Source: Pelagibius sp. (GTDB lineage Bacteria > Pseudomonadota > Alphaproteobacteria > Kiloniellales > Kiloniellaceae). Taken from it: DNA of 63,697 nucleotides. This document shows, piece after piece, positions 1-10,365 of this stretch. Below the pieces are notes generated by a model. The model saw nothing but the letters and a program-made list of their open reading frames with translations, was not told the DNA's origin and searched no databases. Made by a program: the position numbers and the translations under genes. Every line of letters starts with the position of its first letter. Positions within the stretch are counted from its first letter, which is position 1. The stretch covers positions 1 through 63,697 of the forward strand of contig NZ_JANQOI010000128.1 of the NCBI RefSeq assembly GCF_028289705.1, in the 5' to 3' direction.

Positions 1-1
1 G

Positions 2-1594
2 GCGGTTGCGGATGGTGTCGGCGAGCTTTTCCGCCAGCATGATGGTGGGGGCGTTCAGGTTGCCGCTGACGATGTCCGGCATGATGGAGGCGTCGACGAC
101 GCGCAGTGCCTCCAGCCCGTGGACCTTGGCCGCGCCGTCCACCACCGCCATGGGGTCGCTGCCCATCTTGCAGGTGCACGACGGGTGGTAGGCGCTTTCC
201 ACATGCTCGCGCACGAAGGCGTCGAGTTCGTCGTCGCTTTGCGCGTCCGGCCCCGGCGCCAGCTCCGGCCCGCGAAAGGGATCGAAGGCCTTCTGGGCGA
301 AGACCTCCCGCGTTAAACGGATACCCGCCCGGAACTCCTGACGGTCGGCCTCTTGCGAGAGGTAGTTGAAGAAGATGCGCGGCGGGTCCTTGGGGTCGGC
401 GGATTTCAAGGTGATCTCGCCGCGGCTCTGGGAGCGCATGGGCCCGACGTGGGCCTGGAAGCCGTGGTCGCCCGCCGGGTGGCTGCCGTCGTAGTTCATG
501 GCGATGGGCAGGAAGTGGTACTGCAGGTCCGGGTGTTCGATGCCAGCGCGGCTGCGGATGAAGCCGCCGGCCTCAAAGTGGCTGGTGGCGCCGAGGCCCT
601 TCTTGAAGAACAGCCAGTCGAAACCGATCTTCGCCTGGTTCCAGGGCTTCAGCGCCGAGTAAAGGGTGATGGGCTGGGTGCAGGCGTGCTGCACGTAGAC
701 CTCCAGATGGTCCTGCAGGTTCTTGCCCACCCCCGGCAGGTCGTGGACGACGGCGATGCCCTGCGCCGCCAGTTCGTTGGCCGGGCCGACGCCGGAAAGC
801 AGCAGGGTCTGGGGCGAGTTGACCGCGCCGCCGCAGAGGATCACCTCCCGCTCGGCGCGGACCTCGACCACGGCGCGGCCCTGGGCAACTTCCACGCCCG
901 TGGCGCGCCTGCCCTCGAAGAGCACGCGGGTGGTCAGCGCCCGGGTCCAGACCGTGAGGTTGGGCCGCTTCATCGCCGGCTTCAGGTAGGCGACCGCCGC
1001 GCTCCAGCGCCGGCCGTCATGGACGGTCATGTCCATGTGGGCGAAGCCTTCCTGCTGGAAGCCGTTCATGTCCTTGGTGACGGGATAGCCGGCCTGCTGT
1101 CCCGCCTCGATCCAGGCCTGGAACAAGGGGTTCTTGCAGGCGCCTGCCGAGACATGCAGCGGGCCCTCGCCGCCGCGGTAGGCATCGGCGCCGCGCTCGT
1201 AGGTCTCGGCCTTCCGAAAATAGGGCAGCACCTCGGCGTAGGACCAGCCCTTCAGCCCGCTCTGCGCCCAGCGGTCGTAGTCCCGGGCGTGGCCGCGCAC
1301 ATAGGCCATGCCGTTGATGGAGGAGGAGCCGCCCAGCACCCGTCCGCGCGGGCAGTAGAGCCGGCGGTTGTTCACATGGGGCTCGGGCTCGGAGTGGTAG
1401 AACCAGTTGTATTTGTCGTTGGCCAGAGGCTTGGCCAGGGCGGCGGGCATGTGGATGAAGATGGAGTTGTCCTGCCCGCCGCACTCCAGCACCAGCACCG
1501 AGACCTCCGGGTCTTCGGTGAGGCGGCTGGCCAGCACGCAGCCGGCCGAGCCGGCGCCGACGATGATGTAATCGAAAGTCTCGGAAGTGGACAT
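2..1594 (-). CDS. betA: Choline dehydrogenase BetA (C-terminus cut by window edge)
   Basis: GMC-family FAD oxidoreductase that oxidises choline to betaine aldehyde at the membrane, step one of glycine betaine synthesis. I read 531 codons from ATG 1594. The dinucleotide-binding motif GAGSAG lies near residues 12-17, the GMC signature region [14 protein letters not shown] near residue 80, and a C-terminal HPSCTCKMG block supplies the catalytic His region. The reading frame runs off the window in the typical BetA ending (AEKLADTIR), so only some 10-20 residues are missing. It lies downstream of betB and betI on the same strand, separated from betB by 170 bases of repeats. The start follows the conserved opening ([12 protein letters not shown]). 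BetA is more likely than another GMC alcohol dehydrogenase because of the betI-betB context. Confidence 0.93.
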   Translation of the reverse strand, partial: MSTSETFDYIIVGAGSAGCVLASRLTEDPEVSVLVLECGGQDNSIFIHMPAALAKPLANDKYNWFYHSEPEPHVNNRRLYCPRGRVLGGSSSINGMAYVRGHARDYDRWAQSGLKGWSYAEVLPYFRKAETYERGADAYRGGEGPLHVSAGACKNPLFQAWIEAGQQAGYPVTKDMNGFQQEGFAHMDMTVHDGRRWSAAVAYLKPAMKRPNLTVWTRALTTRVLFEGRRATGVEVAQGRAVVEVRAEREVILCGGAVNSPQTLLLSGVGPANELAAQGIAVVHDLPGVGKNLQDHLEVYVQHACTQPITLYSALKPWNQAKIGFDWLFFKKGLGATSHFEAGGFIRSRAGIEHPDLQYHFLPIAMNYDGSHPAGDHGFQAHVGPMRSQSRGEITLKSADPKDPPRIFFNYLSQEADRQEFRAGIRLTREVFAQKAFDPFRGPELAPGPDAQSDDELDAFVREHVESAYHPSCTCKMGSDPMAVVDGAAKVHGLEALRVVDASIMPDIVSGNLNAPTIMLAEKLADTIRNR

Positions 1595-1630
1595 GAGCGG
1601 AACTCTATTGGAGGGGTATCGAGGCCGGCC

Positions 1631-1755
1631 TCGCCCTTCGAGACGGACCTTCGGTCCTCCTCAGGGTGAGGCCAACCCCGCATCTCATGCTGAGGAGCCC
1701 CGAAGGGGCGTCTCGAAGCATGTGGAGCGAGCGACAGCGAGCGTCTCGAAGCATG
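1631..1755. repeat. Three tandem REP-like palindromes (family A)
   Basis: Three imperfect palindromes lie between betB and betA at 1631-1669, 1686-1722 and 1719-1755. Read on either strand they share the core CTGAGGAG or close (GGAG in the third), a variable inner hairpin, then CGTCTCGAAG. Outer arms differ but stay complementary: GGGTGA with TCGCCC in the first, CATGC with GCATG in the second and third. A fourth copy is at 35941-35982. Such elements are common in intergenic DNA of alphaproteobacteria. Here they could form RNA hairpins between betB and betA. Confidence 0.8.
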
Positions 1756-1764
1756 GTGGCGCCC

Positions 1765-3228
<1,464 letters not shown>

Positions 3229-3239
3229 GGCGGGTTCGG

Positions 3240-3821
3240 TCACTCCCTGTCGAGAAAGCGGGCGACGTAGTCGCGGGCGATGGTCCGCGCGTCGTCGATG
3301 GTGAGCAGGCCGTCGGTCAGCGCGCAGCGCAGCCACAGGCCTTCGATCATGGCGGCGAGGCCGGCGGCGGCAAGGCCTGCCTCAGGCGCCGGCAAAAGCT
3401 GCTTGAAGGCATGGCGCAGGTTGCTGAGCAGGCGCCGCTCGTTGATCTTCTGGATGCGCCAAAGGCCGGGTACGGTGCGGGCCTCCGCCCAGAAGGCGAG
3501 CCAGGCGGAGACGGTCTCCGGGTCGCTCTGCTCGTCGGAGAAGTTCGCCAGGATGACGGCGTCGATGCGCTCCTCCGGCGTCCTGGCGGCCTTCAGCCGC
3601 CGCACGGTTTCCGTCCGCAGGTCCTGGGCGAGGGAGCGCATGGTGGCGGCCAGGAGGCCCGCCTTGTCGTCGAAGTAGTGGGCGACGATGCCGCCGGAGA
3701 GCCCGGCGTTGCGGCTGATGCGGGAGATGGTGGCGTTGGCGAAGCCCTGCTCGTGAATCGAGGTGATGGTCGCCGCGATGAGTTGGCGCCGCCGCAGATC
3801 CTCCATTCCAACCTTGGGCAT
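3240..3821 (-). CDS. betI: TetR-family choline-responsive repressor BetI
   Basis: 193 residues. The N-terminal TetR helix-turn-helix (residues about 10-57, including [20 protein letters not shown]) and the opening [15 protein letters not shown] are characteristic of BetI, which represses bet genes until choline is present. Start chosen at ATG 3821 because BetI proteins begin MPK; a GTG seven codons upstream is in frame but not family-like. It is the first gene of betIBA and is divergent from choXWV. A perfect 24-bp palindrome at 3877-3900, resembling known BetI sites, lies between the two transcription units, so BetI probably represses both itself and the transporter. Confidence 0.94.
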   Translation of the reverse strand: MPKVGMEDLRRRQLIAATITSIHEQGFANATISRISRNAGLSGGIVAHYFDDKAGLLAATMRSLAQDLRTETVRRLKAARTPEERIDAVILANFSDEQSDPETVSAWLAFWAEARTVPGLWRIQKINERRLLSNLRHAFKQLLPAPEAGLAAAGLAAMIEGLWLRCALTDGLLTIDDARTIARDYVARFLDRE

Positions 3822-3876
3822 GTCCGCACCGGCCTTCCGCACCGCAGAATAGGTTTTCAGGGACAGAAGTATTTTA

Positions 3877-3900
3877 TTTTGATTGAACGTTCAATCAAAA
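3877..3900. promoter_or_regulatory. BetI-type operator
   Basis: Perfect 24-bp palindrome with half-site TTTTGATTGAAC, centred between bases 3888 and 3889. The core ATTGAACGTTCAAT matches the general form of BetI operators at bet promoters. It lies 56 bases upstream of the betI start and 137 bases upstream of choX, so one site can serve both divergent units. The surrounding DNA is AT-rich, unlike the rest of the window, as expected of promoters. Confidence 0.85.
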
Positions 3901-4037
3901 AAACATAGGCTTGCCCCCGCAGATCGCTTAGTGCTTCGTTTCCGTCATGTATGGCCGGTCCGCAAGGGGCCGGACAGGGAAGCGACTGACGCGCAAGCCG
4001 ACGAGGCAACAAGAAGAGACTGGAGGAGGCAAAGCCC

Positions 4038-4991
4038 ATGCAGAGGAGAGTGCAATTCAGTGTGGCCGCGGCGGCGGCTGTGATGCTGTCGGCGGCCAGC
4101 GGCGGCGCCTGGGCGGCGGATCCCGCGGCCTGCAAGGAAGTGAGTTTCGCCGACGTCGGCTGGACCGACATCACCGCCACCACGGCGGCGACCTCGGTGG
4201 TCCTGGAGGGCCTGGGCTACGAGCCGGAGGCGGAGGTGCTCTCCGTGCCGGTGACCTACGCCAGCCTGAAGAACGGCGACATCGATGTGTTCCTCGGCAA
4301 CTGGATGCCCACCATGGAGGGCGATCTGGCCAAGTACCGCGACGAGGGCTCGGTGGAGGTGCTGGGTGTGAACCTGGAAGGCGCCAAGTACACCCTGGCG
4401 GTGCCCAGCTACACGGCGGAAGCCGGCCTCAAGGACTTCGCCGACATCGCCAAGCTGAAGGACGAGCTGGACGGGGAGATCTACGGCATTGAGCCGGGCA
4501 ACGACGGCAACCGCCTGATCCTCGACATGATCGAAAGCAATGCCTTCGGGCTGAAGGGCTTCGAGCTGGTCGAGTCCTCCGAGCAGGGCATGCTGGCGGA
4601 GGTGGCCCGCGCGGTGAAGCGCAAGCAGCACATCGTTTTCCTGGGCTGGGCGCCGCATCCCATGAACAACAACTTCGACCTGGTCTACCTCTCCGGCGGT
4701 GACGACGTCTTCGGCCCGAACTACGGCGGGGCCACGGTCTACACCAACGTGCGCAAGGGCTACACCGGCGACTGCCCCAATGTCGGCAAGCTGCTGACCA
4801 ACCTGAAGTTCACCCTGCCCATGGAGGGCGCCATCATGGGCGCGATCCTGGACGAGGGCGAGGAGCCGAACGACGCGGCGACCACCTGGCTGAAGGCCAA
4901 TCCGGATATCCTCGACGGCTGGCTGGCCGGCGTGAAGACCCTGGACGGCGGCGACGGATTGGCGGCGGTGAAGGCCCACCTCGGCCTGTAA
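4038..4991 (+). CDS. choX: Choline-binding periplasmic protein ChoX of ABC transporter
   Basis: 317-residue substrate-binding protein of the glycine betaine/choline class. A signal peptide ends around AWA-A near residue 26. The aromatic box known from the Sinorhizobium meliloti ChoX structure (Trp43, Trp90, Tyr119, Trp205, plus Asp45) is matched here one residue earlier: Trp42 in GWTDI, Asp44, Trp89 in GNWMP, Tyr118 in KYTL and Trp204 in GWAPHP. That supports choline rather than proline betaine as ligand. Cys32 and the Cys in GDCPNVG could form the disulfide. A GGAGG-type ribosome site precedes the ATG. First gene of choXWV, divergent from betIBA. Confidence 0.94.
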   Translation: MQRRVQFSVAAAAAVMLSAASGGAWAADPAACKEVSFADVGWTDITATTAATSVVLEGLGYEPEAEVLSVPVTYASLKNGDIDVFLGNWMPTMEGDLAKYRDEGSVEVLGVNLEGAKYTLAVPSYTAEAGLKDFADIAKLKDELDGEIYGIEPGNDGNRLILDMIESNAFGLKGFELVESSEQGMLAEVARAVKRKQHIVFLGWAPHPMNNNFDLVYLSGGDDVFGPNYGGATVYTNVRKGYTGDCPNVGKLLTNLKFTLPMEGAIMGAILDEGEEPNDAATTWLKANPDILDGWLAGVKTLDGGDGLAAVKAHLGL

Positions 4992-5022
4992 GACACTTGC
5001 AAGAAAGCGTGTAAACTGGAAG

Positions 5023-5046
5023 CGGTCAGGCCCCCGGGCCTGACCG
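5023..5046 (+). terminator. Intercistronic hairpin between choX and choW
   Basis: Nine-base-pair stem CGGTCAGGC / GCCTGACCG with a six-base loop, followed by GTTTCGCTGTTTC rather than a pure U-run. It sits in the 98-base gap between choX and choW. Such hairpins often protect or attenuate mRNA so that binding protein is made in excess over permease. That role is inferred. Confidence 0.55.
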
Positions 5047-5089
5047 TTTCGCTGTTTCGGGGGCGCGAGAACAAAGGGGAGGCCTCGGC

Positions 5090-5938
5090 ATGGATCTGCT
5101 TGAGGAATATAAGATTCCGCTGGGGAAATGGATCAGCAGCTTCGTCGATTTCCTGAACGAACACGCGGCCTGGTTCTTCAACTTCATCTCCGACGTGCTG
5201 GGCTTTCTCATCGAGGGCCTGATCGACGTCATGCAGGCGATCCCCGCCTTGGTGCTGATCGCCCTGCTGGCCGCGGGCGCCTACTGGCTGCACCGCTCGA
5301 TCCATCTGGTTGTGGGACTGGTCCTCTCGCTGCTGCTGATCGTCAACCTGGGATACTGGGAGGAGACCATCGAGACCCTGGCGCTGGTGATCTTCGCCAC
5401 CGCCACCTGCATGATCATCGGCGTGCCCATCGGCATCGCCTCGGCGCACCGCCCCTGGCTCTACACCGCGATCCGCCCGGTGCTCGACCTCATGCAGACC
5501 ATCCCGACCTTCGTCTATCTGATCCCCACCCTGATCCTCTTCGGTCTCGGCGTGGTGCCGGGCCTCATCTCCACGGTGATCTTCGCCATTCCCGCGCCGA
5601 TCCGGCTGACCTATCTCGGCGTCTCCTCGGTGCCCAAGACCCTGGTGGAGGCCGGCGAGGCCTTCGGCGCCACCAAGCGCCAGCTTCTCTGGAAGGTGGA
5701 ACTGCCCCATGCCATGCCGACCATCATGGCGGGGCTCACCCAGTGCATCATGCTGTCGCTTTCGATGGTAGTGATCGCCGCCCTGGTGGGGGCCGACGGC
5801 CTCGGCAAGCCGGTGGTGCGCGCCCTCAACACGGTGAACATCGCCCGCGGCTTCGAGGCGGGCCTGGCCATCGTCATCGTGGCGATCCTCCTGGACCGCA
5901 TCTGCAAGCAGCGCGACGTCAAGGCGAAGGAGCGCTGA
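5090..5938 (+). CDS. choW: Choline ABC transporter permease ChoW
   Basis: 282-residue inner-membrane permease of the ProW/OpuAB class. The N-terminal 45 residues are amphipathic, then there are about six hydrophobic segments between residues 45 and 270. The cytoplasmic EAA loop that contacts the ATPase is visible around residues 187-207 (VEAGEAFGATKRQLL...P). The ATG at 5090 follows AAAGGGGAGG with good spacing. It is 3 bases from choV, so the two are translated together. Substrate specificity comes from ChoX. Confidence 0.93.
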   Translation: MDLLEEYKIPLGKWISSFVDFLNEHAAWFFNFISDVLGFLIEGLIDVMQAIPALVLIALLAAGAYWLHRSIHLVVGLVLSLLLIVNLGYWEETIETLALVIFATATCMIIGVPIGIASAHRPWLYTAIRPVLDLMQTIPTFVYLIPTLILFGLGVVPGLISTVIFAIPAPIRLTYLGVSSVPKTLVEAGEAFGATKRQLLWKVELPHAMPTIMAGLTQCIMLSLSMVVIAALVGADGLGKPVVRALNTVNIARGFEAGLAIVIVAILLDRICKQRDVKAKER

Positions 5939-5941
5939 GCC

Positions 5942-7180
5942 ATGAGCGCGGAGGCAAACACCGTCGTCGACTTCCGCAACGTCGACATCATCTTCGGCAA
6001 GGAGCCGGAAAAGGCGCTCACCCTGTTGGACAGCGGCGCCAGCCGCGACGAGATCCTCGAGCGGACCGACAACGTGGTGGGCGTGGCCGGTGCATCTCTC
6101 GCCATCGAGGAAGGCGAGATCTGCGTCCTCATGGGGCTTTCTGGCTCCGGCAAGTCGACCCTGCTGCGCGCCGTCAACGGCCTCAACGACGTGACCCGCG
6201 GGTCGGTCATGGTGCGCGATGAGGCAGGTCTGGTGGACGTCGCCTCCTGCGACCCCGCCACCCTGCGCCGCCTGCGCATGAACCGGGTGGCCATGGTCTT
6301 CCAGCAGTTCGCCCTGCTGCCCTGGCGCACCGTCGCGGAGAACGTGGGCCTCGGCCTGGAACTGCGCGGCATGGACAAGGACGAACGCCAGGCCATCGTC
6401 GAGGAGAAGCTGGCCCTGGTCGGCCTGTCCCAGTGGAAGGACAAGTTCGCCCACGAGCTTTCCGGCGGCATGCAGCAGCGCGTCGGTCTCGCCCGCGCCT
6501 TCGCCACCGACGCCGACATCCTGCTGATGGACGAACCCTTCTCGGCCCTCGACCCGCTGATCCGCGACCACCTGCAGGATGAGCTACTGGAACTACAGCG
6601 CAGCCTCAAGAAGACCATCATCTTCGTCAGCCACGACCTGGACGAGGCGCTGAAGCTGGGCAGCCACATCGCCATCATGGAGGCCGGGCGCATCGTGCAG
6701 TACGGCGAGCCGGAGGCCATCGTGCTGGAGCCGGCCAACGACTACGTGGCCGAGTTCGTCGCCCACATGAACCCCTTGAACGTCTTACGCGGCGGCTCCC
6801 TCATGACACCGGTCGAAGATCTGAAACGCGAGGATGAGAGCGTGTTGCTGGACCGCGAGGGGCGCTTCCGCATCAAGCTGGACGACCGGGGCGCGCCCGC
6901 CTCGGTCACCCTGGACGGTTACCTCGGCCGCCTCATGGCCTATGACGAAGGTATGAAGGTAAACGACCTGCCGCCGACGGCGATGATCACCGCCCCCACC
7001 GACATGTCCATGCGGGTCGCCATCGAGCTGCGCCAGGCCACCGGCCATCCCGTCGCCCTGGTGGAGGACGGGCGCCTGGTCGGGGTCTGCGGCGACCAAG
7101 AAATCTATGCCGGCATCCTGCGCCAGAGCCGGGTCGCCGACAAACCGGTGGAAGCGGAGGAGGCCAAGGCGGCATCGTGA
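5942..7180 (+). CDS. choV: Choline ABC transporter ATP-binding protein ChoV
   Basis: 412-residue ATPase of the ProV/OpuAA type. Walker A GLSGSGKST is at residues 65-73, the Q-loop VFQQFALLPWRT near 119-130, the signature LSGGMQQR at 173-180, Walker B ILLMDEP near 193-199 followed by SALD, and the H-loop VSHD near 229-232. The C-terminal 130 residues form the CBS-like regulatory extension typical of ProV proteins. The stop codon overlaps the GTG of the next gene (GTGA), indicating translational coupling with the HAD hydrolase. Confidence 0.94.
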   Translation: MSAEANTVVDFRNVDIIFGKEPEKALTLLDSGASRDEILERTDNVVGVAGASLAIEEGEICVLMGLSGSGKSTLLRAVNGLNDVTRGSVMVRDEAGLVDVASCDPATLRRLRMNRVAMVFQQFALLPWRTVAENVGLGLELRGMDKDERQAIVEEKLALVGLSQWKDKFAHELSGGMQQRVGLARAFATDADILLMDEPFSALDPLIRDHLQDELLELQRSLKKTIIFVSHDLDEALKLGSHIAIMEAGRIVQYGEPEAIVLEPANDYVAEFVAHMNPLNVLRGGSLMTPVEDLKREDESVLLDREGRFRIKLDDRGAPASVTLDGYLGRLMAYDEGMKVNDLPPTAMITAPTDMSMRVAIELRQATGHPVALVEDGRLVGVCGDQEIYAGILRQSRVADKPVEAEEAKAAS

Positions 7181-7908
7181 CGATCACTCCGGATATTCAA
7201 GGCGTTCTCTTCGACAAGGACGGCACGCTGCTGGACTATCACGCCACCTGGATGCCGCTAAACCGGCAGGCGGCGCTGGTGGTGGCAGGGGACGACGCGG
7301 TGCTGGCGGAACGCCTGCTGGTGGCCTCGGGCTACGATCCCGCGACCGACACCTGCCGCGCCGACTCCATCCTGGTGAGCGGCAGCAATGACGACCTGGG
7401 CGCCTGCTGGGCGGAGATCGTCGGGGCCGACGCGCGGGCGCTCACCGACCAGGTCTCTGCGCTCTTCGAGGCGGGCGCCGGCGCGAGCGCCGTGGCGGTG
7501 CCGGGCCTGGCCGAGACCCTGACGGCCCTGATCGCCCGCGATCTGGCGCTCGGCATCGCCACCAACGACAGCGAGGAGGGCGCGCGCGCCAGCCTCGCGC
7601 CTTTCGGCGTGCTCGATCGCTTCGAGTACGTCGCCGGTTTCGATTCCGGCCACGGCGCCAAGCCGGGCCCCGGCATGGTGGAGGGCTTCTGCCGGGCCAC
7701 CGGGATCGCGCCAACGGCCGTGGCTGTTGTCGGGGACAGCCGCCACGACATGGAGATGGGCCGCCGCGCCGGCGCCGGCCTGCTGGTCGGCGTGCTCACC
7801 GGCAGCGCCGCCCACGACGACCTCGCCCCCCACGCCCACCACGTGCTCGACAGCATCGCGGAGCTGGAGGCGCTGCTGGAAGAGGTGGCCGGCAGGCTGC
7901 GGGCTTAG
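7177..7908 (+). CDS. HAD-superfamily hydrolase, phosphoglycolate-phosphatase-like
   Basis: 243 residues. HAD motif I DKDGT (nucleophile Asp about residue 13), motif II TN near residue 129, a Lys in the GAKPGP segment (motif III), and motif IV GDSRHDMEMG near 188-197 are all present, with a cap inserted after motif I. The protein is therefore a phosphatase acting on a small phosphorylated metabolite; the substrate cannot be told from sequence. It begins with GTG overlapping the choV stop by four bases. Cotranscription with the choline transporter suggests a role linked to choline, for example on a phosphorylated choline or ethanolamine derivative, but that is inference from position only. Confidence 0.85.
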   Translation: MTITPDIQGVLFDKDGTLLDYHATWMPLNRQAALVVAGDDAVLAERLLVASGYDPATDTCRADSILVSGSNDDLGACWAEIVGADARALTDQVSALFEAGAGASAVAVPGLAETLTALIARDLALGIATNDSEEGARASLAPFGVLDRFEYVAGFDSGHGAKPGPGMVEGFCRATGIAPTAVAVVGDSRHDMEMGRRAGAGLLVGVLTGSAAHDDLAPHAHHVLDSIAELEALLEEVAGRLRA

Positions 7909-8064
7909 CCCTCCCCCTCACCCAGCTCCGGCTAGGCTCGCTGCGCTCGCCAAGCCTGCGCAGCCCTCTCCCGCCAGGGGAGAGGGATTCTGTTCAACGT
8001 CTTCGTTTGCCCTCGCCCCTTGTGGGAGAGGGAGGGGCCCGCGTGAGCGGGAGGGTGAGGGGGA
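7909..8064. repeat. GC-rich intergenic repeat, family C copy 1
   Basis: About 155 bases beginning CCCTCCCCCTCACCCAGCTC and ending with its near complement GGGAGGGTGAGGGGGA. Inside are CCCTCTCCCG / GGGAGAGGG hairpins. The same arrangement recurs at 11504-11678. The element separates the convergent HAD and oxygenase genes and probably folds into a long stem that can act as a transcription barrier. Confidence 0.75.
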
Positions 8065-8080
8065 CTTGTGTCAAATCCGC

Positions 8081-9103
8081 CTACAAAACCTCCCCGCCCA
8101 ACTCCGGAAAGACCTTGGAGACCTTGCCCAGGAGGTAGTCGCCGTAGGTGCCGGTGAAGGCCTGGAGGTCGGCGCCGTCCCAGCGGGGGTCGCCGGGGCC
8201 GGTGTCGCCGATGGTGGCTTCCGGCGGCAGCGGTTTCATCGCGGCGGCGAAGTCGGGATCGAAAAAGAGCGGGAAGGAGAGGCGGTCGGTGCCGCTCTCG
8301 TTCAGCACCCGGTGTGGGGTCGAGCGGTACCAGCCGCCGGTCAGGCGGTCCAGCATGTCGCCGATGTTGCAGACCAGGGTGCCGGGCAGGGGCGGCGCGG
8401 CAATCCAACACTCCGGCGTTTTCACCTGCAAACCGCCGTGGCGGTCCTGGGCCAGCAGGGTGAGGAGGCCATAATCGCTGTGCTCGCCCACGCCCCAGGA
8501 CTCCGGCGTCGTCAGATCGGCCGGCGCGCTGGCGGGGTAATGGAAGATGCGGAACAGGATAGTGGGGTCGGCGGTGTAGTGCCTCTCGAAGTAGTCCTCG
8601 GCGAGGCCGAGGCTGAGGGCCATGCCGCGCATCAGCGCGTGGCCGGCCCGCGTGGCGGCGGCCATGTAGGCCTCCACGGCTCCGCGCAGTTCCGGCGCCG
8701 CCTCCGGCCAGAGGTTGGCGCCGTGCAGCGGCCAGCCGGCGGCGACGCGGGGATGCTCCGCCGGCAGCTCGCTGCCGAAGTAGAGCCCGGCCTTCAGGTC
8801 CGGCCGGCCGGAGGTGAGTTCGCCGCCCAGCGGGAAGTAGCCGCGCCAAGCGCGTCCGCCCCGGGCCATGGCGTTGGCCTGCTTGCTCTCCTCCGGCAAG
8901 GCGAAGAAACGGCGGCTGGCGGCCTCTAACTCTGCCAGCACCGCCTGGCTCACGCCGTGGCCGGTGACGTAGAAGAAGCCGCTGGCGCGGCAGGCGGATC
9001 GGACCTCCAGCGCGACCCCTTCGCGCGCTGCCCGGTCGCCGCCGAACAGCGGCGCCATGTCGATGACGGGCAGGCGGGTCGCTGTGGAGAGGGTTTCGCG
9101 CAT
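8081..9103 (-). CDS. Isopenicillin-N-synthase-like 2-oxoglutarate/Fe(II) oxygenase
   Basis: 340 residues. The N-terminal DIOX_N-like half (LPVIDMAPL...) and the C-terminal jelly roll are both present. Iron ligands are visible as HSD in [13 protein letters not shown] (about residue 210) and a distal His in STPHRVLN (about residue 266), with the 2-oxoglutarate-binding Arg/Ser pair in RLSFP ten residues later. Members in bacteria hydroxylate or demethylate small amines and other metabolites, but the substrate here is unknown. It is transcribed convergently to choXWV-HAD, alone on its strand. An oxygenase acting on a methylated amine would fit the neighbourhood; nothing in the sequence proves it. 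Confidence 0.85.
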   Translation of the reverse strand: MRETLSTATRLPVIDMAPLFGGDRAAREGVALEVRSACRASGFFYVTGHGVSQAVLAELEAASRRFFALPEESKQANAMARGGRAWRGYFPLGGELTSGRPDLKAGLYFGSELPAEHPRVAAGWPLHGANLWPEAAPELRGAVEAYMAAATRAGHALMRGMALSLGLAEDYFERHYTADPTILFRIFHYPASAPADLTTPESWGVGEHSDYGLLTLLAQDRHGGLQVKTPECWIAAPPLPGTLVCNIGDMLDRLTGGWYRSTPHRVLNESGTDRLSFPLFFDPDFAAAMKPLPPEATIGDTGPGDPRWDGADLQAFTGTYGDYLLGKVSKVFPELGGEVL

Positions 9104-9238
9104 GGGTCCTGCGTGCTGGCGGAGTCCGGGGTTCTACGAGAGCTCTGCAATCCTGCGGCCCAAAACCCGCAGACGGCTCGGCCCTTCCCTGTTAGCTTAG
9201 GGGCAGGTTAGACCAATCACCCGGAGGTTTGCGAGATT

Positions 9239-9796
9239 TTGCGCGTGTCCTGGCGAATCCCGGTGCTGGCCGCCGCCCTTGGGGCGGCGCTCCTCCTGCC
9301 GCACCCTCCCGTCGCGGCCCAGCCCGCCGGGCCGGACGAGGTTTCCGGGGAACTGATGTACTCCATCTCGCCGGAAGAGATGGAAGTGCTGCTCGACGAA
9401 GTGGGGCTCGTCGTCCTGCAGAAGACCAGATCGCTGCAGTGGGCTTTGCTGGTGAGTGGCCGTGTCACGGCTGTGCTGACCTTCGTCGGCTGCAAGGAAG
9501 GCCGCTGTGAGGGCGCCAAGGTCCGGGCAGCTTGGCCCTTGGGTCAGCGTCCCTTGGCGCTGGCGGCGGTGAAGTCCTACGAACGCTCAGTCCCGATTGC
9601 TCATGTCGATCTTGTAAGGGCTGCAAGCGGCATGCTCCTGCTGGTCGGCCGGGACATCTGGATGCTGCCCGGGCGCACCGCCGCCAACGTGGCGGCGCAG
9701 CTGGCGCATGTCGAGGTTCTGGCGCAAAGCATGACGCAGCATCTAGAGAGCAGTGATCCGGGAATCGCCGAGTTCTGGAAACAGGCAAGGCCGTGA
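9239..9796 (+). CDS. Secreted YbjN-like protein, first of a tandem pair
   Basis: 185 residues with a signal peptide (hydrophobic stretch 8-22, cleavage near AAQ). The mature part shows SPEEM at the start, a Cys pair CKEGRC, and a C-terminal helix rich in Gln/His, a pattern that resembles the YbjN fold (helix, sheet with Cys pair, helix). The start is taken as TTG 9239, which lies 11 bases after GGAGG; GTG 9245 is an alternative. The stop overlaps the next gene (TGATG). The partner at 9796 shows the same plan, so the two look like ancient duplicates. Function unknown; YbjN assignment is from pattern only. Confidence 0.65.
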   Translation: MRVSWRIPVLAAALGAALLLPHPPVAAQPAGPDEVSGELMYSISPEEMEVLLDEVGLVVLQKTRSLQWALLVSGRVTAVLTFVGCKEGRCEGAKVRAAWPLGQRPLALAAVKSYERSVPIAHVDLVRAASGMLLLVGRDIWMLPGRTAANVAAQLAHVEVLAQSMTQHLESSDPGIAEFWKQARP

Positions 9797-10365
9797 TGAA
9801 GATCAAGGGTTTCGTCTGTCTGACGGCGCTGTTGGCCGCTGTGTTTGTGCAGGACACGGCTCTACAGGCACAGCCTGCCGCCCGCACCGACGCCAAGGCG
9901 GTCACTTCTGTCTCCTATCAGGAAGTTCAGCAGGCGCTGGCTGAGGCCGGCGTTCTGGATGTGCGCCTGCGCACGGTGGACCCCAACGCCCCGTCCTTTA
10001 GCGGACGGCACAGCCAGGCCGTGACCCTACAGGCGACGCTCCACGCCTGCGACACCGCCGCGCAGCGTTGCCGAGGGGTTGACCTGACCGCGCTCATTCC
10101 CGCGACGTCGCACCGGAATACGCAGGCCGCGATCGGCGTCATCGACCGCGTGACCTTCGGCATCGATGCCAAGAGGGTCGACATTGAGAACCGCCCGGGT
10201 GCCACTGCGGTGATGCTCTCGACCTATCTGGTCTACGACCACGGCGTCTCCGACCGGCTCCTTTCGGTCGTGCTGGATCAACTCGACAGTGTGATCAGCC
10301 AGTCGAAGGCGCTCATGCTAAGGGGCGATCCGGCGCACGCGGATCTCTGGGCCCGGCCGGATTAG
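9796..10365 (+). CDS. Secreted YbjN-like protein, second of a tandem pair
   Basis: 189 residues, signal peptide with cleavage near LQAQ, then VSYQEVQQALAEAG, a Cys pair CDTAAQRC, and a terminal helical region. It follows the plan of the preceding gene with low identity. ATG 9796 overlaps the upstream stop; a GTG one codon earlier is possible. The last three bases overlap the stop of the convergent bmt-like gene. The two proteins may act together in the periplasm, perhaps as a heterodimer, but I know of no defined role. Confidence 0.65.
   Translation: MKIKGFVCLTALLAAVFVQDTALQAQPAARTDAKAVTSVSYQEVQQALAEAGVLDVRLRTVDPNAPSFSGRHSQAVTLQATLHACDTAAQRCRGVDLTALIPATSHRNTQAAIGVIDRVTFGIDAKRVDIENRPGATAVMLSTYLVYDHGVSDRLLSVVLDQLDSVISQSKALMLRGDPAHADLWARPD

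Noticed and set aside
353-1669. Plus-strand open frame of 438 codons across betA
   Set aside because: It is a shadow of betA in high-GC DNA; the minus strand gives a clear GMC oxidoreductase and the plus-strand product has no recognisable motif.
4760-6571. Minus-strand open frame of 603 codons across choX, choW and choV
   Set aside because: It spans three well-supported genes on the other strand and has a low-complexity His/Asp/Gly-rich composition.
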